From the NCBI RefSeq assembly GCF_024029435.1, contig NZ_CP097118.1:372001-436000 (forward strand): a DNA stretch of 64,000 nucleotides, in the 5' to 3' direction. The notes under the pieces are model-generated. The model did not search any database. It was given only the letters and a program-made list of their open reading frames with translations, and was not told the origin of the DNA. The position numbers and the translations under genes are program-made. Positions 23,469 to 33,081 of the stretch are shown here, piece after piece (position 1 is the stretch's first letter; each line of letters opens with the position of its first letter). Source of the DNA: Fructilactobacillus hinvesii (GTDB lineage: Bacteria > Bacillota > Bacilli > Lactobacillales > Lactobacillaceae).

Positions 23469-23489
23469 AAAACAAAAGGAGATTAGATT

Positions 23490-24251
23490 ATGCCATTATC
23501 CCAAAAACACAGACAACGAGTCATTAACTGGGCCTACCGAACGGCTGGTTCCAACTGGTTCGATTTACTGGGAGTTGCCATCGTATTGGTGGCAACGATT
23601 TCAGCTGGTTATTACGCGACCACACTCGCACAATCGCCGATTCCGTGGCTCCATGATAGTGCCTGGAAATGTTTTCCGTTAGGGATTGTATCCACGTTTT
23701 CAGCCGTATTGTCGGTACTATCAACGCGGTACGTGGGTAAGATTAACAACCTCGGGAATCTGATTGGTTTCATTAACATCGTGATTGCCGGTTTTGTCGA
23801 CTATGCGTTGGGAAACTTTGGAGCGATTTATACCTATCCAATTTCGTTTATCCTGAATATGCTGGCTTGGTTTACTTGGAGGACGATTTTTAAAAACCGG
23901 AAAGGGAATGTTCCCCATGCTAAGATTGTCATGCCGTTAATCGCGGTTTTGGCCGTTTTAGTTAGCTTTGGAATTAACTACTTCGCGTTTCGCCAGGTTA
24001 ATTTTCTGTTTATCATGACGTCGCTGGTATTCTCGTTCTCATTGATGGCTGATACTCTGAACGTCTTTAAGGTGAAATCGCAGTGGACCGCTTGGGGTGT
24101 TTATAACGTGTTACAGTTAATTCGAAACATCACGATGGGTAACTGGGCCAATGTCGGCAAGTACATTTACTACGTGCTTAACTCGATGATTTCCTTTGTG
24201 TACTGGAAGTTGACGGGGAAGACGCTTGCGCAAGTTAAGGAGTCTCAATGA
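23490..24251 (+). CDS. pnuC: Nicotinamide riboside/mononucleotide transporter PnuC
   Basis: 253 residues with about eight membrane helices. The 'RYVGKINNLGNLIGFINIVIAG' segment and the C-terminal 'QWTAWGVYNVLQLIRNITMGNW' are typical of PnuC, a facilitated-diffusion carrier for nicotinamide riboside feeding NAD synthesis (family knowledge). SD AAAAGGAG. Overlaps the following CPBP protease gene by 4 nt. Confidence 0.85.
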   Translation: MPLSQKHRQRVINWAYRTAGSNWFDLLGVAIVLVATISAGYYATTLAQSPIPWLHDSAWKCFPLGIVSTFSAVLSVLSTRYVGKINNLGNLIGFINIVIAGFVDYALGNFGAIYTYPISFILNMLAWFTWRTIFKNRKGNVPHAKIVMPLIAVLAVLVSFGINYFAFRQVNFLFIMTSLVFSFSLMADTLNVFKVKSQWTAWGVYNVLQLIRNITMGNWANVGKYIYYVLNSMISFVYWKLTGKTLAQVKESQ

Positions 24252-24841
24252 AAATAATTGACCTCGGAAAAGCAACTTTCGTTCTTTTTTTAATCATTTT
24301 TGGAACGTCGCTACTAGCAATACTCTTAATGAAAATGAGGCCAATCTGGAACGAGCAGGCGCTTAAAATAACTCGTGATGGAATTATTGTAGGACTAATC
24401 CTTTGGTATGTGATGAAAAATCACTTAGTTAAAATACAGCCGTTGAATTTTAAATTAGATGGTATGGCACTGGTTGCCGGTTTGATTGTAGTAACTGGAG
24501 CAACGCTGCTAGCGCCTGATGAAGAAATGCAATTGTTGCCCTATCAATTTTTACAGATAGTGGTTTTTGCTCCAATTATGGAAGAAGTTATTTGCCGTGG
24601 CGTTATCTTTGGTAATTATGCTGCAAATCATCTCATGCTTGCTACCATTGTTTCGACCGTTATTTTTGTGGGGTTACATTTTTCAAGGAATCCCGTTGAT
24701 TTACTAGAATTTACATTAGTTTCATTAATTCTTTGCTGCGTTCAATTTACCACTGGAAATGTTTTTAATTGCATCATGATTCATTCCTTGCTAAATATTT
24801 ATTTACTAGTTGGAAACCAAATTCTAAAAGGATTTACGTAA
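24248..24841 (+). CDS. CPBP-family intramembrane metalloprotease
   Basis: 197 residues, six to seven helices, with the CPBP (CAAX/Abi) motifs: 'EEVICRG' (about 117-123), 'FVGLHFS' (motif 2 His, about 141-147) and 'CIMIHSLLN' (motif 3, about 178-186). Family members cleave within the membrane and are often linked to bacteriocin immunity or peptide processing. The ATGA overlap with pnuC suggests co-expression, but no functional connection is evident. Confidence 0.85.
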   Translation: MKIIDLGKATFVLFLIIFGTSLLAILLMKMRPIWNEQALKITRDGIIVGLILWYVMKNHLVKIQPLNFKLDGMALVAGLIVVTGATLLAPDEEMQLLPYQFLQIVVFAPIMEEVICRGVIFGNYAANHLMLATIVSTVIFVGLHFSRNPVDLLEFTLVSLILCCVQFTTGNVFNCIMIHSLLNIYLLVGNQILKGFT

Positions 24842-24861
24842 GTAAGTATAAATTCAATCAC

Positions 24862-24896
24862 GACCCCTGAAATCAAATTTTCAGGGGTCGCTTTTT
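24862..24896 (+). terminator. Terminator after pnuC-CPBP
   Basis: GACCCCTGAAA and TTTCAGGGGTC pair across a short loop, followed by CTTTTT. Confidence 0.9.
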
Positions 24897-25093
24897 GTTA
24901 ACAATCATTTTCAAGCAGGAACAGATTGTGGATTAATTAGTTTTCCAAGCGGGAAATCCCGAGAAAAACGAAAATTTTCTTTCTTGGATAATCATCGTTA
25001 ATTAAACGCATAAAAGGGGCAATGGAAGCGAATTCAAACTTAGGAAAAATTAAAGAAGTTCGGTAATTTCTTATAAAAAATTAAAAATTTGCC

Positions 25094-25122
25094 TTGTAAG
25101 TTAAGAAAATTCGTCCTACAAT
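25094..25122 (+). promoter_or_regulatory. opp: Promoter of the opp operon
   Basis: -35 TTGTAA, 17-bp spacer, -10 TACAAT. Upstream, between the terminator and this promoter (about 24900-25090), is AT-rich sequence with an imperfect nested stem CCAAG...CTTGG (24946-24987); I see no clear CodY box or T-box. Confidence 0.6.
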
Positions 25123-25169
25123 GAGTAAAATTTAAATTAAAGTTAAGTTATTGGTTTGGAGACGATTTT

Positions 25170-26186
25170 ATGACAGCACCGACAACAAAACGGCAAACGC
25201 TACTAACGGTTAATAATTTAACCACCGCGTTCAAGATTGACGGCAAGTTTTATCCAGCGATTTCTGAAATTAACATGAAGATTAAACAGGATGAAATTTT
25301 AGCAATTGTGGGTGAATCTGGTTGTGGAAAGAGTACCCTAGTTAATTCGATCGTGGGGTTACAGGATCCCAAAGAAACTAAGATTAGCGGCGAAATCGAC
25401 TTTGAAGGACAAGATTTAACCAAAATCGATGAGAATACATATAACCAAATTCGAGGCGCTAAGATTGGCATGATTTTCCAAGACCCACTGTCAGCCTTAG
25501 ATCCGTTAAAACGAATCGAGGAACAGATTCAAGAAACCTTGATCTATCACACGGATTTGAACGCCAAGGAACGTCACGATCGGGTCTTAGAACTTTTGGA
25601 TCAAGTTGGAATCGTTGATCCGAAACGAATTGCTCATCAATTTCCTCACCAATTATCAGGAGGGATGCGCCAGCGGGTCGTGATTGCAATTGCAATCGCA
25701 TGTAAACCGGACTTCATCATTGCTGATGAACCAACTACAGCGCTTGACGTTACGATTCAAGCCCAGATCTTGGATCTCTTGCGGAGCATCCAAACCGAAA
25801 ACCACGCCAGCATCATCCTAATTACCCACGACCTGGGAGTGGTTGCTGAAACGGCCGATTACGTTCACGTTATGTACGCCGGTAAGATTGTAGAAAAGGG
25901 AACGGTGGAACAGGTCTTTAACGATCCAAAGCATCCATATACCCGTTCGTTATTAAAATCAATTCCCCAAGCTGACAGTGAAAATGATGATCTCTACGTA
26001 ATTCAGGGTTCTGTCCCATCGCTGCAAAAGATGCCAAAAACGGGAGATGCCTTTGCACCTCGGATTCCGTGGATTCCAGCGAGTGCCCATGAAGAACATC
26101 CAACGATGCACCGCTTAGAGGATGGACACGAAGTTCGGTGCACCTGTTACAAAGACTTTTACTTTAAGGAGGAAAGTGAAGCATGA
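25170..26186 (+). CDS. oppD: Oligopeptide ABC transporter ATPase OppD
   Basis: 338 residues. Walker A 'GESGCGKST' (about 48-56), Q-loop '[15 protein letters not shown]', signature 'LSGGMRQR' (about 162-169), Walker B '[12 protein letters not shown]' (about 181-192), and the C-terminal oligo_HPY domain with cysteines typical of an Fe-S cluster in OppD-type ATPases. Energises import of peptides, the main amino-acid source of lactobacilli. First of the D-F-B-C-A operon; overlaps oppF by 4 nt. Confidence 0.95.
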   Translation: MTAPTTKRQTLLTVNNLTTAFKIDGKFYPAISEINMKIKQDEILAIVGESGCGKSTLVNSIVGLQDPKETKISGEIDFEGQDLTKIDENTYNQIRGAKIGMIFQDPLSALDPLKRIEEQIQETLIYHTDLNAKERHDRVLELLDQVGIVDPKRIAHQFPHQLSGGMRQRVVIAIAIACKPDFIIADEPTTALDVTIQAQILDLLRSIQTENHASIILITHDLGVVAETADYVHVMYAGKIVEKGTVEQVFNDPKHPYTRSLLKSIPQADSENDDLYVIQGSVPSLQKMPKTGDAFAPRIPWIPASAHEEHPTMHRLEDGHEVRCTCYKDFYFKEESEA

Positions 26187-27151
26187 GCTTGTTAACGGTT
26201 AACAATTTAAAAGTTCACTTTCCGATTCGGGGCGGATTCTTCAACCGCGTGGTCGACAAGGTTTACGCCGTTGATGGAGTGAGTTTCTCCATTGAACCCG
26301 GAGAATCGTTTGGCCTAGTTGGAGAATCTGGTTCCGGAAAGTCCACTACCGGCCGCACGATTATTGGATTAGAGAAAGCCACTGCCGGAAAAATCGAATT
26401 TGAAGGCCACCCAGTTGACACCAAACACGAACGTGAAAAGTTGAAATATGATCAAGCGGTTCAAATGATTTTCCAGGATTCCTTCTCGAGTTTGAATCCC
26501 CGGAAGCGGGTCGAAAGTATCATTGCCGAACCATTGAAAAACTTTGAAAAGTTAACGCCTGAACAGGAGAAAATTCGGGTGTTGCAACTGATGAAAATCG
26601 TGGGACTTGCTCCTGAAATGCTTTACAAGTATCCACACCAATTCTCTGGTGGACAACGACAACGGATTGGAATTGCCCGCGCCGTAGCCACGAACCCCAA
26701 GCTCATCATTGCTGATGAACCAGTTTCCGCTTTGGATTTATCGGTTCAAGCCCAGGTGTTGAACTTCATGAAGAAGATTCAACGAGAAATTGGGGTTTCT
26801 TACCTCTTCATCTCCCATGATTTGGGGGTAGTTCGGCACATGTGTGACCGGATCGCAATTATGAATCGGGGACAAATCGTAGAGATTGGGACTCGAAATG
26901 ACATTTATCGCGATGCCCGTCATATTTACACCCAACGGTTATTGGCGGCCATTCCAAGCACGAACTTAGAAAAACGACAAAGTAACTTAAAACACCGGCA
27001 AGCGGTGGAACAAGAGTATCAAGCTCACAAAGATGATTATTACGATGAAAACGGACGTGCTTACCCTATGGTAGAGGTTAGTCCCGGACATCTCGTTTCA
27101 TTACCACCCAAGGAAGCACTGCAATACAAGCAATTAAAGGAGGAAGACTAA
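26183..27151 (+). CDS. oppF: Oligopeptide ABC transporter ATPase OppF
   Basis: 322 residues. Walker A 'GESGSGKST' (about 48-56), signature 'FSGGQRQR', Walker B 'LIIADEPVSALD', and 'PVSALDLSVQAQVL' typical of OppF. C-terminal oligo_HPY segment about 240-315. Partner of OppD; ATG overlaps its stop, and the next gene starts 2 nt later. Confidence 0.95.
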   Translation: MSLLTVNNLKVHFPIRGGFFNRVVDKVYAVDGVSFSIEPGESFGLVGESGSGKSTTGRTIIGLEKATAGKIEFEGHPVDTKHEREKLKYDQAVQMIFQDSFSSLNPRKRVESIIAEPLKNFEKLTPEQEKIRVLQLMKIVGLAPEMLYKYPHQFSGGQRQRIGIARAVATNPKLIIADEPVSALDLSVQAQVLNFMKKIQREIGVSYLFISHDLGVVRHMCDRIAIMNRGQIVEIGTRNDIYRDARHIYTQRLLAAIPSTNLEKRQSNLKHRQAVEQEYQAHKDDYYDENGRAYPMVEVSPGHLVSLPPKEALQYKQLKEED

Positions 27152-27153
27152 TC

Positions 27154-28113
27154 ATGTGGAAAACAATTTTACGCCGAATCTTGATTATGATTCCTGAATT
27201 GATTGTCTTGAGTATTCTGGTGTTCTTACTAGCTAAGGCGATGCCGGGGGATCCATTTACGGGATCGATTAACCCCAAGAGTAATCCCGCTGAAATTCAC
27301 CGATTAATGAAAGCCAACGGATTGTTCGACCCATGGTATGTACAGTACTGGCACTGGGTGGTTAACCTCTTCCACGGGAACTTAGGAATGAGTTATGAAT
27401 ACCAGATGCCAGTGGTTGACTTAATCAAACAACGGGGAATGAATACCCTTTGGTTAGCTGCCTTCACGATGATTTTAACCTATGCGATTGGGTTACCACT
27501 GGGAATTTACGCCGGGAAAAAGGAAGGCAAATGGCCGGACACTTTGATTCGGATTTACACCTACGTCACGATGTCAATTCCATTCTTCGTTGTTTTAGTG
27601 ATTGGAATCTGGATTTTCGGGTACGCCCTCGGGTGGTTCCCAACCTCTGGTTCCGTTTCTCCAAGCGTTTCTGGCTTAGGCCCAACGCTGTTATCCCGTT
27701 TAGGCCACATTATCCTGCCAGGACTTTTAGGAGCCCTGTTTGGAACCGTAAATATCATTCAATACTTACGGTCTCAGGTAATTGACTCTAAGCACTCTGC
27801 TTTTGTGAAAACAGAAATTGCCAAAGGGGTACCCACTAAGGCAATCTACCGGCACCACATCTTTAGAAATTCCGTCTTGCCAATTGCCGCCTTTGCGGGT
27901 TACTCAATTACTGGGTTATTAACTGGTTCCATCTTTACCGAAATGATTTTCTCGTATCCAGGGATGGGTCAACTATTCTTGAATGCAGTGAACTTCCGGG
28001 ATTACACGGTTATCACCACCCTGGTGTTGTTATACGGATTCTTGAACCTCTTAGGAACATTAATTTCAGACATTGTCTTGAGTATCGTGGATCCACGGAT
28101 TCGGATCGAGTAG
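27154..28113 (+). CDS. oppB: Oligopeptide ABC transporter permease OppB
   Basis: 319 residues, six membrane helices, N-terminal 'PELIVLSILVFLLAKAMPGDPF' and EAA loop 'AKGVPTKAIYRHHIFRNSVLP' contacting the ATPases. Forms the membrane channel with OppC. SD AAGGAGG precedes the start. Confidence 0.95.
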   Translation: MWKTILRRILIMIPELIVLSILVFLLAKAMPGDPFTGSINPKSNPAEIHRLMKANGLFDPWYVQYWHWVVNLFHGNLGMSYEYQMPVVDLIKQRGMNTLWLAAFTMILTYAIGLPLGIYAGKKEGKWPDTLIRIYTYVTMSIPFFVVLVIGIWIFGYALGWFPTSGSVSPSVSGLGPTLLSRLGHIILPGLLGALFGTVNIIQYLRSQVIDSKHSAFVKTEIAKGVPTKAIYRHHIFRNSVLPIAAFAGYSITGLLTGSIFTEMIFSYPGMGQLFLNAVNFRDYTVITTLVLLYGFLNLLGTLISDIVLSIVDPRIRIE

Positions 28114-28128
28114 GAAGGAGGAACCAAG

Positions 28129-29070
28129 ATGGCATACGAATTTAGTGGGCGTGACGAGTTATCGGACGCCGAATTGTTAGAACTTTCACAGGAAGCGGAA
28201 AATGAAGCCACTCCTAGCACCATTCGAGTGATGCTGAATGAATTTAAAGCAGATAAGACCGCCATGGCCTCTGCAATCTTCATCGTGGCCTTTATCCTGT
28301 TAGTGGTAATTGGGTCCTTCTTCGTGAACGTCCCCCAGATTATGCAAACTGATTTGATGGGATATTACGCGAAACCCTTTACGAACTACATTTTAGGGGG
28401 AGACTCCTCCGGTAGACCAATTCTGTCTCAACTGGTTGTAGGATCACGAAACTCAATCTTAATTGCGATTGGTTTAACCGCCATTTCTTCCACCTTTGGG
28501 GTGGTATATGGATTAGTCTCTGGTTACTATGGTGGCTACATTGATTTAACCATGCAACGGGTTTACGACTTCATGATGATTATTCCAATGCTGATGACAA
28601 TTATCGTGTTGGTAACGATTATCCCGCACTACAACGCGATTACGTTGACCCTGTTACTTTCCATCTTCTATTGGATGGGAACTTCCCGACTGATTCGGTC
28701 GAGTTCTTTGGCAGAGTCACAAAAAGACTACGTGGCGGCCTCTAAAGTGGCCGGAACCAGTAACTTCAAGATTATGTTCCGAGAAATTTTACCGAACATT
28801 TCATCTTTAATCATCGTTGATACCACGTTATCCTTCGCGGAAAACATCGGGGTTGAAACGGGACTTTCCTACTTAGGTTTTGGATTACCAGACGGAACCC
28901 CATCACTGGGGACGTTAATTGCGAATGCCAATGATCCAAACAACATTACCCAATACTGGTGGACCTGGTTACCAGCCGCATTAGAAATTATTCTCTTGTG
29001 TTTAGCCATCAGTTACGTGGGTCAAGTATTACGGCGAACCGCTAATGCCTCGCAACGACGCGGCAATTAA
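28129..29070 (+). CDS. oppC: Oligopeptide ABC transporter permease OppC
   Basis: 313 residues with a polar N-terminal tail (about 1-45), six helices, and an EAA-loop 'AASKVAGTSNFKIMFREILPN'. 'FGLPDGTPSLGTLIANA' near the C-terminus is typical of OppC/DppC. SD GGAAGGAGG. Followed after 91 nt by the binding protein. Confidence 0.95.
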   Translation: MAYEFSGRDELSDAELLELSQEAENEATPSTIRVMLNEFKADKTAMASAIFIVAFILLVVIGSFFVNVPQIMQTDLMGYYAKPFTNYILGGDSSGRPILSQLVVGSRNSILIAIGLTAISSTFGVVYGLVSGYYGGYIDLTMQRVYDFMMIIPMLMTIIVLVTIIPHYNAITLTLLLSIFYWMGTSRLIRSSSLAESQKDYVAASKVAGTSNFKIMFREILPNISSLIIVDTTLSFAENIGVETGLSYLGFGLPDGTPSLGTLIANANDPNNITQYWWTWLPAALEIILLCLAISYVGQVLRRTANASQRRGN

Positions 29071-29161
29071 TTAACTAATGAACCATTGAGGGAGGTGGTT
29101 GCGAATTCCACATCAGTTACGCAGTTTACAGTTCTTAGGATTAAAGGAGGAAAAGCAGAAA

Positions 29162-30949
29162 ATGAAGAAACGATACAAACTTGCCATGTGGGGAAGCGCA
29201 GCCTTGGTTGCCCTTTCACTGGCCGCCTGTTCTAACGGGGGCGACAGTGCCACGGCGAAAACGCCAAAATTGCCACAAACCTTTAGTGCTTCTGGAAAAG
29301 CAAGCCAGGAAGCTAATAATGGAACTTTGAAGATTGGGGAAGTTTCTCCATCACCATTTACGGGGATTTCTGATCCGTTGTTAATTAGTGCAAAAACAGA
29401 TAGCGATGTTTTTGCACCTGGTGGAGCAAATAACTTATTTGCTACCGATAATAACTATAAAATTAAAGATGGTGGACTCGCAAACCTTCGACTAGACCGG
29501 AAAAACAACACTGCTACAATTACACTGCGTAACAATGCTAAGTGGTCGAACGGAATGCCTGTTACTGCCAAGGATGTAGAGTATGCCTATGAAGTGTTGG
29601 CCAACCCGGAAACGAAATCCCAACAGTATTCCGAGGACTTTGAACACATCCAAGGAATGAAGGACTACCACGAAGGAAAAGCGGAAGGAATTTCTGGAAT
29701 CACCTTCCCAGACGGTGAAAACGGGAAGAAGACGGTGATCCACTATGACCGAATTACGCCTGCTATGCAGTACGCTGGGAACAACTTTATGTGGAGTACA
29801 GTTGAACCATACGAATACCTGAAGGACGTTAAGATTCCTGACCTAGTTGCTTCTGATAAGATTCGGAAGACTCCAATCTTTACCGGTGCTTACAAGCTCG
29901 ACAAGGTGGTTGAAGGGGAATCCACGAGTTGGAGCCCTAACAAGTACTACTGGGGTAAGAAGGCTCACATCAAGCACATTAATATCCAAATTGTTTCTCC
30001 AAGTAACGTTACATCTGCGTTGAAAGCCAAGAAGTATGACTTTACTCAAGGAGTTCAATCAGCGGCTGACTATCCAAAGATTTCGAAGATGAGTAACTAT
30101 CAAGTCGTTGGAGCACCTGATCTTGGTTACTACTACTTTGGATTTAACTTGGGTCACTTAGACACTAAGACAAACAAACAGGTTACTGACAAGAACAAGA
30201 AGATGAGCAACAAGAACCTGCGGCAAGCTATGATGTATGCGATTGACCAAGACGAAGTTACCAAGAAGTTCGGGAACGGAGTTTCATGGCGAGCTAACAC
30301 CTTGATTCCACCAGTATTTAAGAAGTACTACGACAAGAATGCCAGAGGATTCACTTACAACCAGTCTAAGGCTGAAAAGCTGTTAGACCAAGCTGGTTAC
30401 AAGAAGAAGGGCAAGTGGCGGACCCAACCAAACGGGAAACCATTGGAAATTAATTTTGCTGCACCAAACAGTTCTGATTCTGCAAATGCCACTAGTAAGT
30501 ACTATGTTCAACAATGGCGGAAGTTAGGTTTGAACGTTAAATTTACCACTGGTAAATTAATGGAAACAAATAGTTACTTTGCTGCATTGCAAAAGCCAGA
30601 TAACAATAACATTGATGTTTGGAGAGGTGGATTTAGTGTCAGTTCTGAACCAACTCCAACTGGATTGTACGGTCAAAGCGCACCATTCAACATGGGTCAC
30701 TTTGTATCCAAGGAAAACACACAGCTGATGAATAACATGAACAACGACAAGGCTTGGAACGAAAAATACCGGGCTAAACAGTTCAAGGACTGGCAAGAAT
30801 ACATGAACAAGGAAACGGCTTATGCTCCAGCTTCCTTCTCATTGGATTGGCAACCAGTTAACAAGCGGGTTCAAGGTTACAGCGTTAAACCAGCTGATGG
30901 TGACAATTCATTTAGTAACTTGCAACTCACACAAACTAACACAAAATAA
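29162..30949 (+). CDS. oppA: Oligopeptide-binding lipoprotein OppA
   Basis: 595 residues from the ATG at 29162 (SD AAAGGAGG); a longer frame from 29099 adds a non-signal segment before the signal peptide and is rejected. Lipoprotein signal MKKRYKLAMW... with lipobox 'LAAC', Cys23 being the lipidated residue. The rest is an SBP_bac_5 domain. Captures peptides outside the membrane for OppBCDF. Separate from the permease genes by a gap, but with no terminator between, so one transcript is likely. Confidence 0.95.
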   Translation: MKKRYKLAMWGSAALVALSLAACSNGGDSATAKTPKLPQTFSASGKASQEANNGTLKIGEVSPSPFTGISDPLLISAKTDSDVFAPGGANNLFATDNNYKIKDGGLANLRLDRKNNTATITLRNNAKWSNGMPVTAKDVEYAYEVLANPETKSQQYSEDFEHIQGMKDYHEGKAEGISGITFPDGENGKKTVIHYDRITPAMQYAGNNFMWSTVEPYEYLKDVKIPDLVASDKIRKTPIFTGAYKLDKVVEGESTSWSPNKYYWGKKAHIKHINIQIVSPSNVTSALKAKKYDFTQGVQSAADYPKISKMSNYQVVGAPDLGYYYFGFNLGHLDTKTNKQVTDKNKKMSNKNLRQAMMYAIDQDEVTKKFGNGVSWRANTLIPPVFKKYYDKNARGFTYNQSKAEKLLDQAGYKKKGKWRTQPNGKPLEINFAAPNSSDSANATSKYYVQQWRKLGLNVKFTTGKLMETNSYFAALQKPDNNNIDVWRGGFSVSSEPTPTGLYGQSAPFNMGHFVSKENTQLMNNMNNDKAWNEKYRAKQFKDWQEYMNKETAYAPASFSLDWQPVNKRVQGYSVKPADGDNSFSNLQLTQTNTK

Positions 30950-30964
30950 TTTCTAATCTTTTGG

Positions 30965-30996
30965 ACCCATAACGATGTTTCGTTATGGGTTTTTTG
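30965..30996 (+). terminator. Terminator after oppA
   Basis: ACCCATAACGA and TCGTTATGGGT pair perfectly around TGTT, followed by TTTTTT. Confidence 0.9.
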
Positions 30997-31014
30997 TATC
31001 AAGGGGGCGATTTG

Positions 31015-32790
31015 ATGAAACAAAAACAGTCCAGGTGGCAGCATTTCACCGAATATCTGCGCCAGTTGGAGAAAACATATCGTCTGTTCGGGGCTGCCGC
31101 GCCTCAAGCGGCTGGTTGGTTAATGGTTTTACTGCCTCTGCAAGCCGTTTTACCGTTAGTAGCTGTTCAGGCGGGACAGCAAATCATTAATCAGTTGGTC
31201 CAACGGCATCCCATTTGGGCTTCTTTTGCGATTTGGCTAGTGGCAATGGCAGTAACGCAAATTTTGCCGACCATTACGTTGTTTGTGCAGGGAATTTTAA
31301 CCGATAAACTAACTGGATTTTTGAATCTAAAGTTGATGGGGAAGTCGAAAGAGTTAAAATCATTGAATCTTTTTGATAATTCTAAGTATTTTGATGATCT
31401 GCAAATGTTGAAAAGTGATGATTCCTGGCGACCGGTTAATTTGATTGTGTTTGGGCTATCGATTGTGCAACAAAGCATCATGTTAGTTGTAATGTTCGTC
31501 ATGTTAGCGCGGTACAACTGGTGGTTGACGTTGGCCTTGATTGCGGTGTTAGTCCCTCAAAGTATTTCTTACTACCGAATTCAGCAGGACGCGTTTGAAA
31601 CGATGGTAACGCGGAGTAAAAACGCGCGGAAATTAAATTACTATAGTTCATTGTTACTGGATCGTTTGGATGCCAAAGAAGTCCGATTGTTTAACATGTT
31701 TACGCCCATCATTACTAAGTACCGGCGTCTTTTTAACCAAACTCAGTCCCAAGTTAATCAAGTTCGGCGGAAACAGGCGCTGGTTGGGACCAGCTATTTG
31801 ATTTTAGTGGTGGCAGTCACTGGGTATGGTTTTTACTGGTTCATTACGGCGGTTCAAACCGGAACCTATCAAATGGGGGTGTTATTGCTTTACATTACCT
31901 TGATGGGCTACATTTCCAGTAGTATGGCGAAATTGGTCGAAGATAGTAGCTTGTTGTACGATTCCTTGCTATGGATTGAAAAGTTCTACCATTTTATTGA
32001 TTTTCAGGATGACTTACACGATGGAAGGCAGCCGTTTCCAATTGATTTTCAAACCGTATCTGTTCAAAATGTCAGTTTCCACTATCCTTTTTCTGATCAA
32101 TTAGTGCTGAAGCACGTGAACTTTACGGTGCAGCGAGGCGAAAAAATTGCGATTGTCGGTGAAAATGGCTCTGGAAAATCAACCCTAGTTAAACTATTGT
32201 TGCGATTTTATGATCCGAGTGCGGGACAAATTCAATTAGATCAGCAGAACGTGCAGACGATTGAGATTAATGCCTATCGCCAGGCTTTTTCAGCGACCTT
32301 TCAAGATTTCTCCAAGTTCAAACTGTCGTTAGGAGAAAACGTTGCGGCCGCCCATGCTTATGATCCGACCTACGTGAAAAATTTACTGGCCCAGGTAGGT
32401 TTAGCTAGTTATTTGCAGCAGAAAAACGTTCAACTAACCACGATGATGAGCAAGGAATTTGCGCACGGAACGGATGCTTCGGGGGGACAATGGCAGCGAA
32501 TTGCTTTAGCACGCGATTTGTATGCCGATGGGCAGATTGAATTTTTAGACGAGCCGACGGCCGCATTGGATCCGCGCAGCGAACAAGAAATTTATCAGAC
32601 CTTTTTACAACAAAATCGACACAAAACTGTCTTTTTTGTAACCCACCGATTGTCAGCGGTCCAATATGCGGACCGGGTTTTGATGTTACAAAATGGGAGA
32701 GTGACGGGTTTTGCCTCCCACGCCGAATTGTTACAAACAAATCCAGAATATGCGGAGCTTTATAATTTGCAAAAGGCAGCTTATCAATAG
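31015..32790 (+). CDS. ABC exporter half-transporter (fused membrane and ATPase domains)
   Basis: 591 residues from the ATG at 31015 (SD AAGGGGG). Six-helix membrane domain (about 40-310), then ATPase domain: Walker A 'GENGSGKST' (about 382-390), signature 'ASGGQWQR', Walker B 'IEFLDEPTAALD', H-loop 'VTHR'. No C39 peptidase domain. The signature starts 'ASGGQW', a variant seen in exporters of peptides or antibiotics. Substrate unknown. Comes right after the oppA terminator; perhaps served by partial read-through. Confidence 0.85.
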   Translation: MKQKQSRWQHFTEYLRQLEKTYRLFGAAAPQAAGWLMVLLPLQAVLPLVAVQAGQQIINQLVQRHPIWASFAIWLVAMAVTQILPTITLFVQGILTDKLTGFLNLKLMGKSKELKSLNLFDNSKYFDDLQMLKSDDSWRPVNLIVFGLSIVQQSIMLVVMFVMLARYNWWLTLALIAVLVPQSISYYRIQQDAFETMVTRSKNARKLNYYSSLLLDRLDAKEVRLFNMFTPIITKYRRLFNQTQSQVNQVRRKQALVGTSYLILVVAVTGYGFYWFITAVQTGTYQMGVLLLYITLMGYISSSMAKLVEDSSLLYDSLLWIEKFYHFIDFQDDLHDGRQPFPIDFQTVSVQNVSFHYPFSDQLVLKHVNFTVQRGEKIAIVGENGSGKSTLVKLLLRFYDPSAGQIQLDQQNVQTIEINAYRQAFSATFQDFSKFKLSLGENVAAAHAYDPTYVKNLLAQVGLASYLQQKNVQLTTMMSKEFAHGTDASGGQWQRIALARDLYADGQIEFLDEPTAALDPRSEQEIYQTFLQQNRHKTVFFVTHRLSAVQYADRVLMLQNGRVTGFASHAELLQTNPEYAELYNLQKAAYQ

Positions 32791-32906
32791 GAAAAACTGG
32801 TGTAAATTCAAGCCGTTTTTCCTTTAGAGCTAGAAATGAACTAGAAGTAAGAAAAGAAAGTAGTCTAGATGAATTGATCATTAAGATACTGAAAAGTAGT
32901 AAAATA

Positions 32907-33013
32907 ATGGAAAAGACCAAGTTATTTTGCTGACCATTTTTGTGATTGCTTTAGTTACTTTAGCCATTTCACTGTATGATTTCTTGCGAGAATTAACGAA
33001 CTTTGAAGATTAA
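32907..33013 (+). pseudogene. Possible small single-helix membrane protein split by a one-base frameshift
   Basis: ATG at 32907 opens 'MEKTKLFC' then stops at TGA (32931). The next frame gives 'LLTIFVIALVTLAISLYDFL' and 'RELTNFED', one membrane helix with an acidic tail, stopping at 33011-33013. A single extra T in the TTTT run (32925-32928) would join them into a 35-residue protein. No clear SD. Could also be read from TTG 32927, or be chance. Confidence 0.3.
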
Positions 33014-33024
33014 TTTTCTGCATA

Positions 33025-33069
33025 ACAAAAGAGCCGCAACCGACCTTCGTCAGTTACGACTCTTTTTAG
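33025..33069 (-). terminator. Terminator of the multicopper oxidase gene (also usable from the left)
   Basis: AAAAGAG-CG-AAC-GA and complementary TC-GTT-CG-CTCTTTT form an interrupted stem, with an A-run (T on minus strand) at its end. Confidence 0.65.
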
Positions 33070-33081
33070 TTTGCGTTTAAA

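Noticed and set aside
24900..25090. CodY box upstream of opp
   Set aside because: AT-rich stretches such as GAAAATTTTC occur, but none matches the full 15-bp consensus closely.
29099..29161. N-terminal extension of OppA
   Set aside because: It would put 21 residues before the lipoprotein signal peptide; ATG 29162 follows AAAGGAGG.
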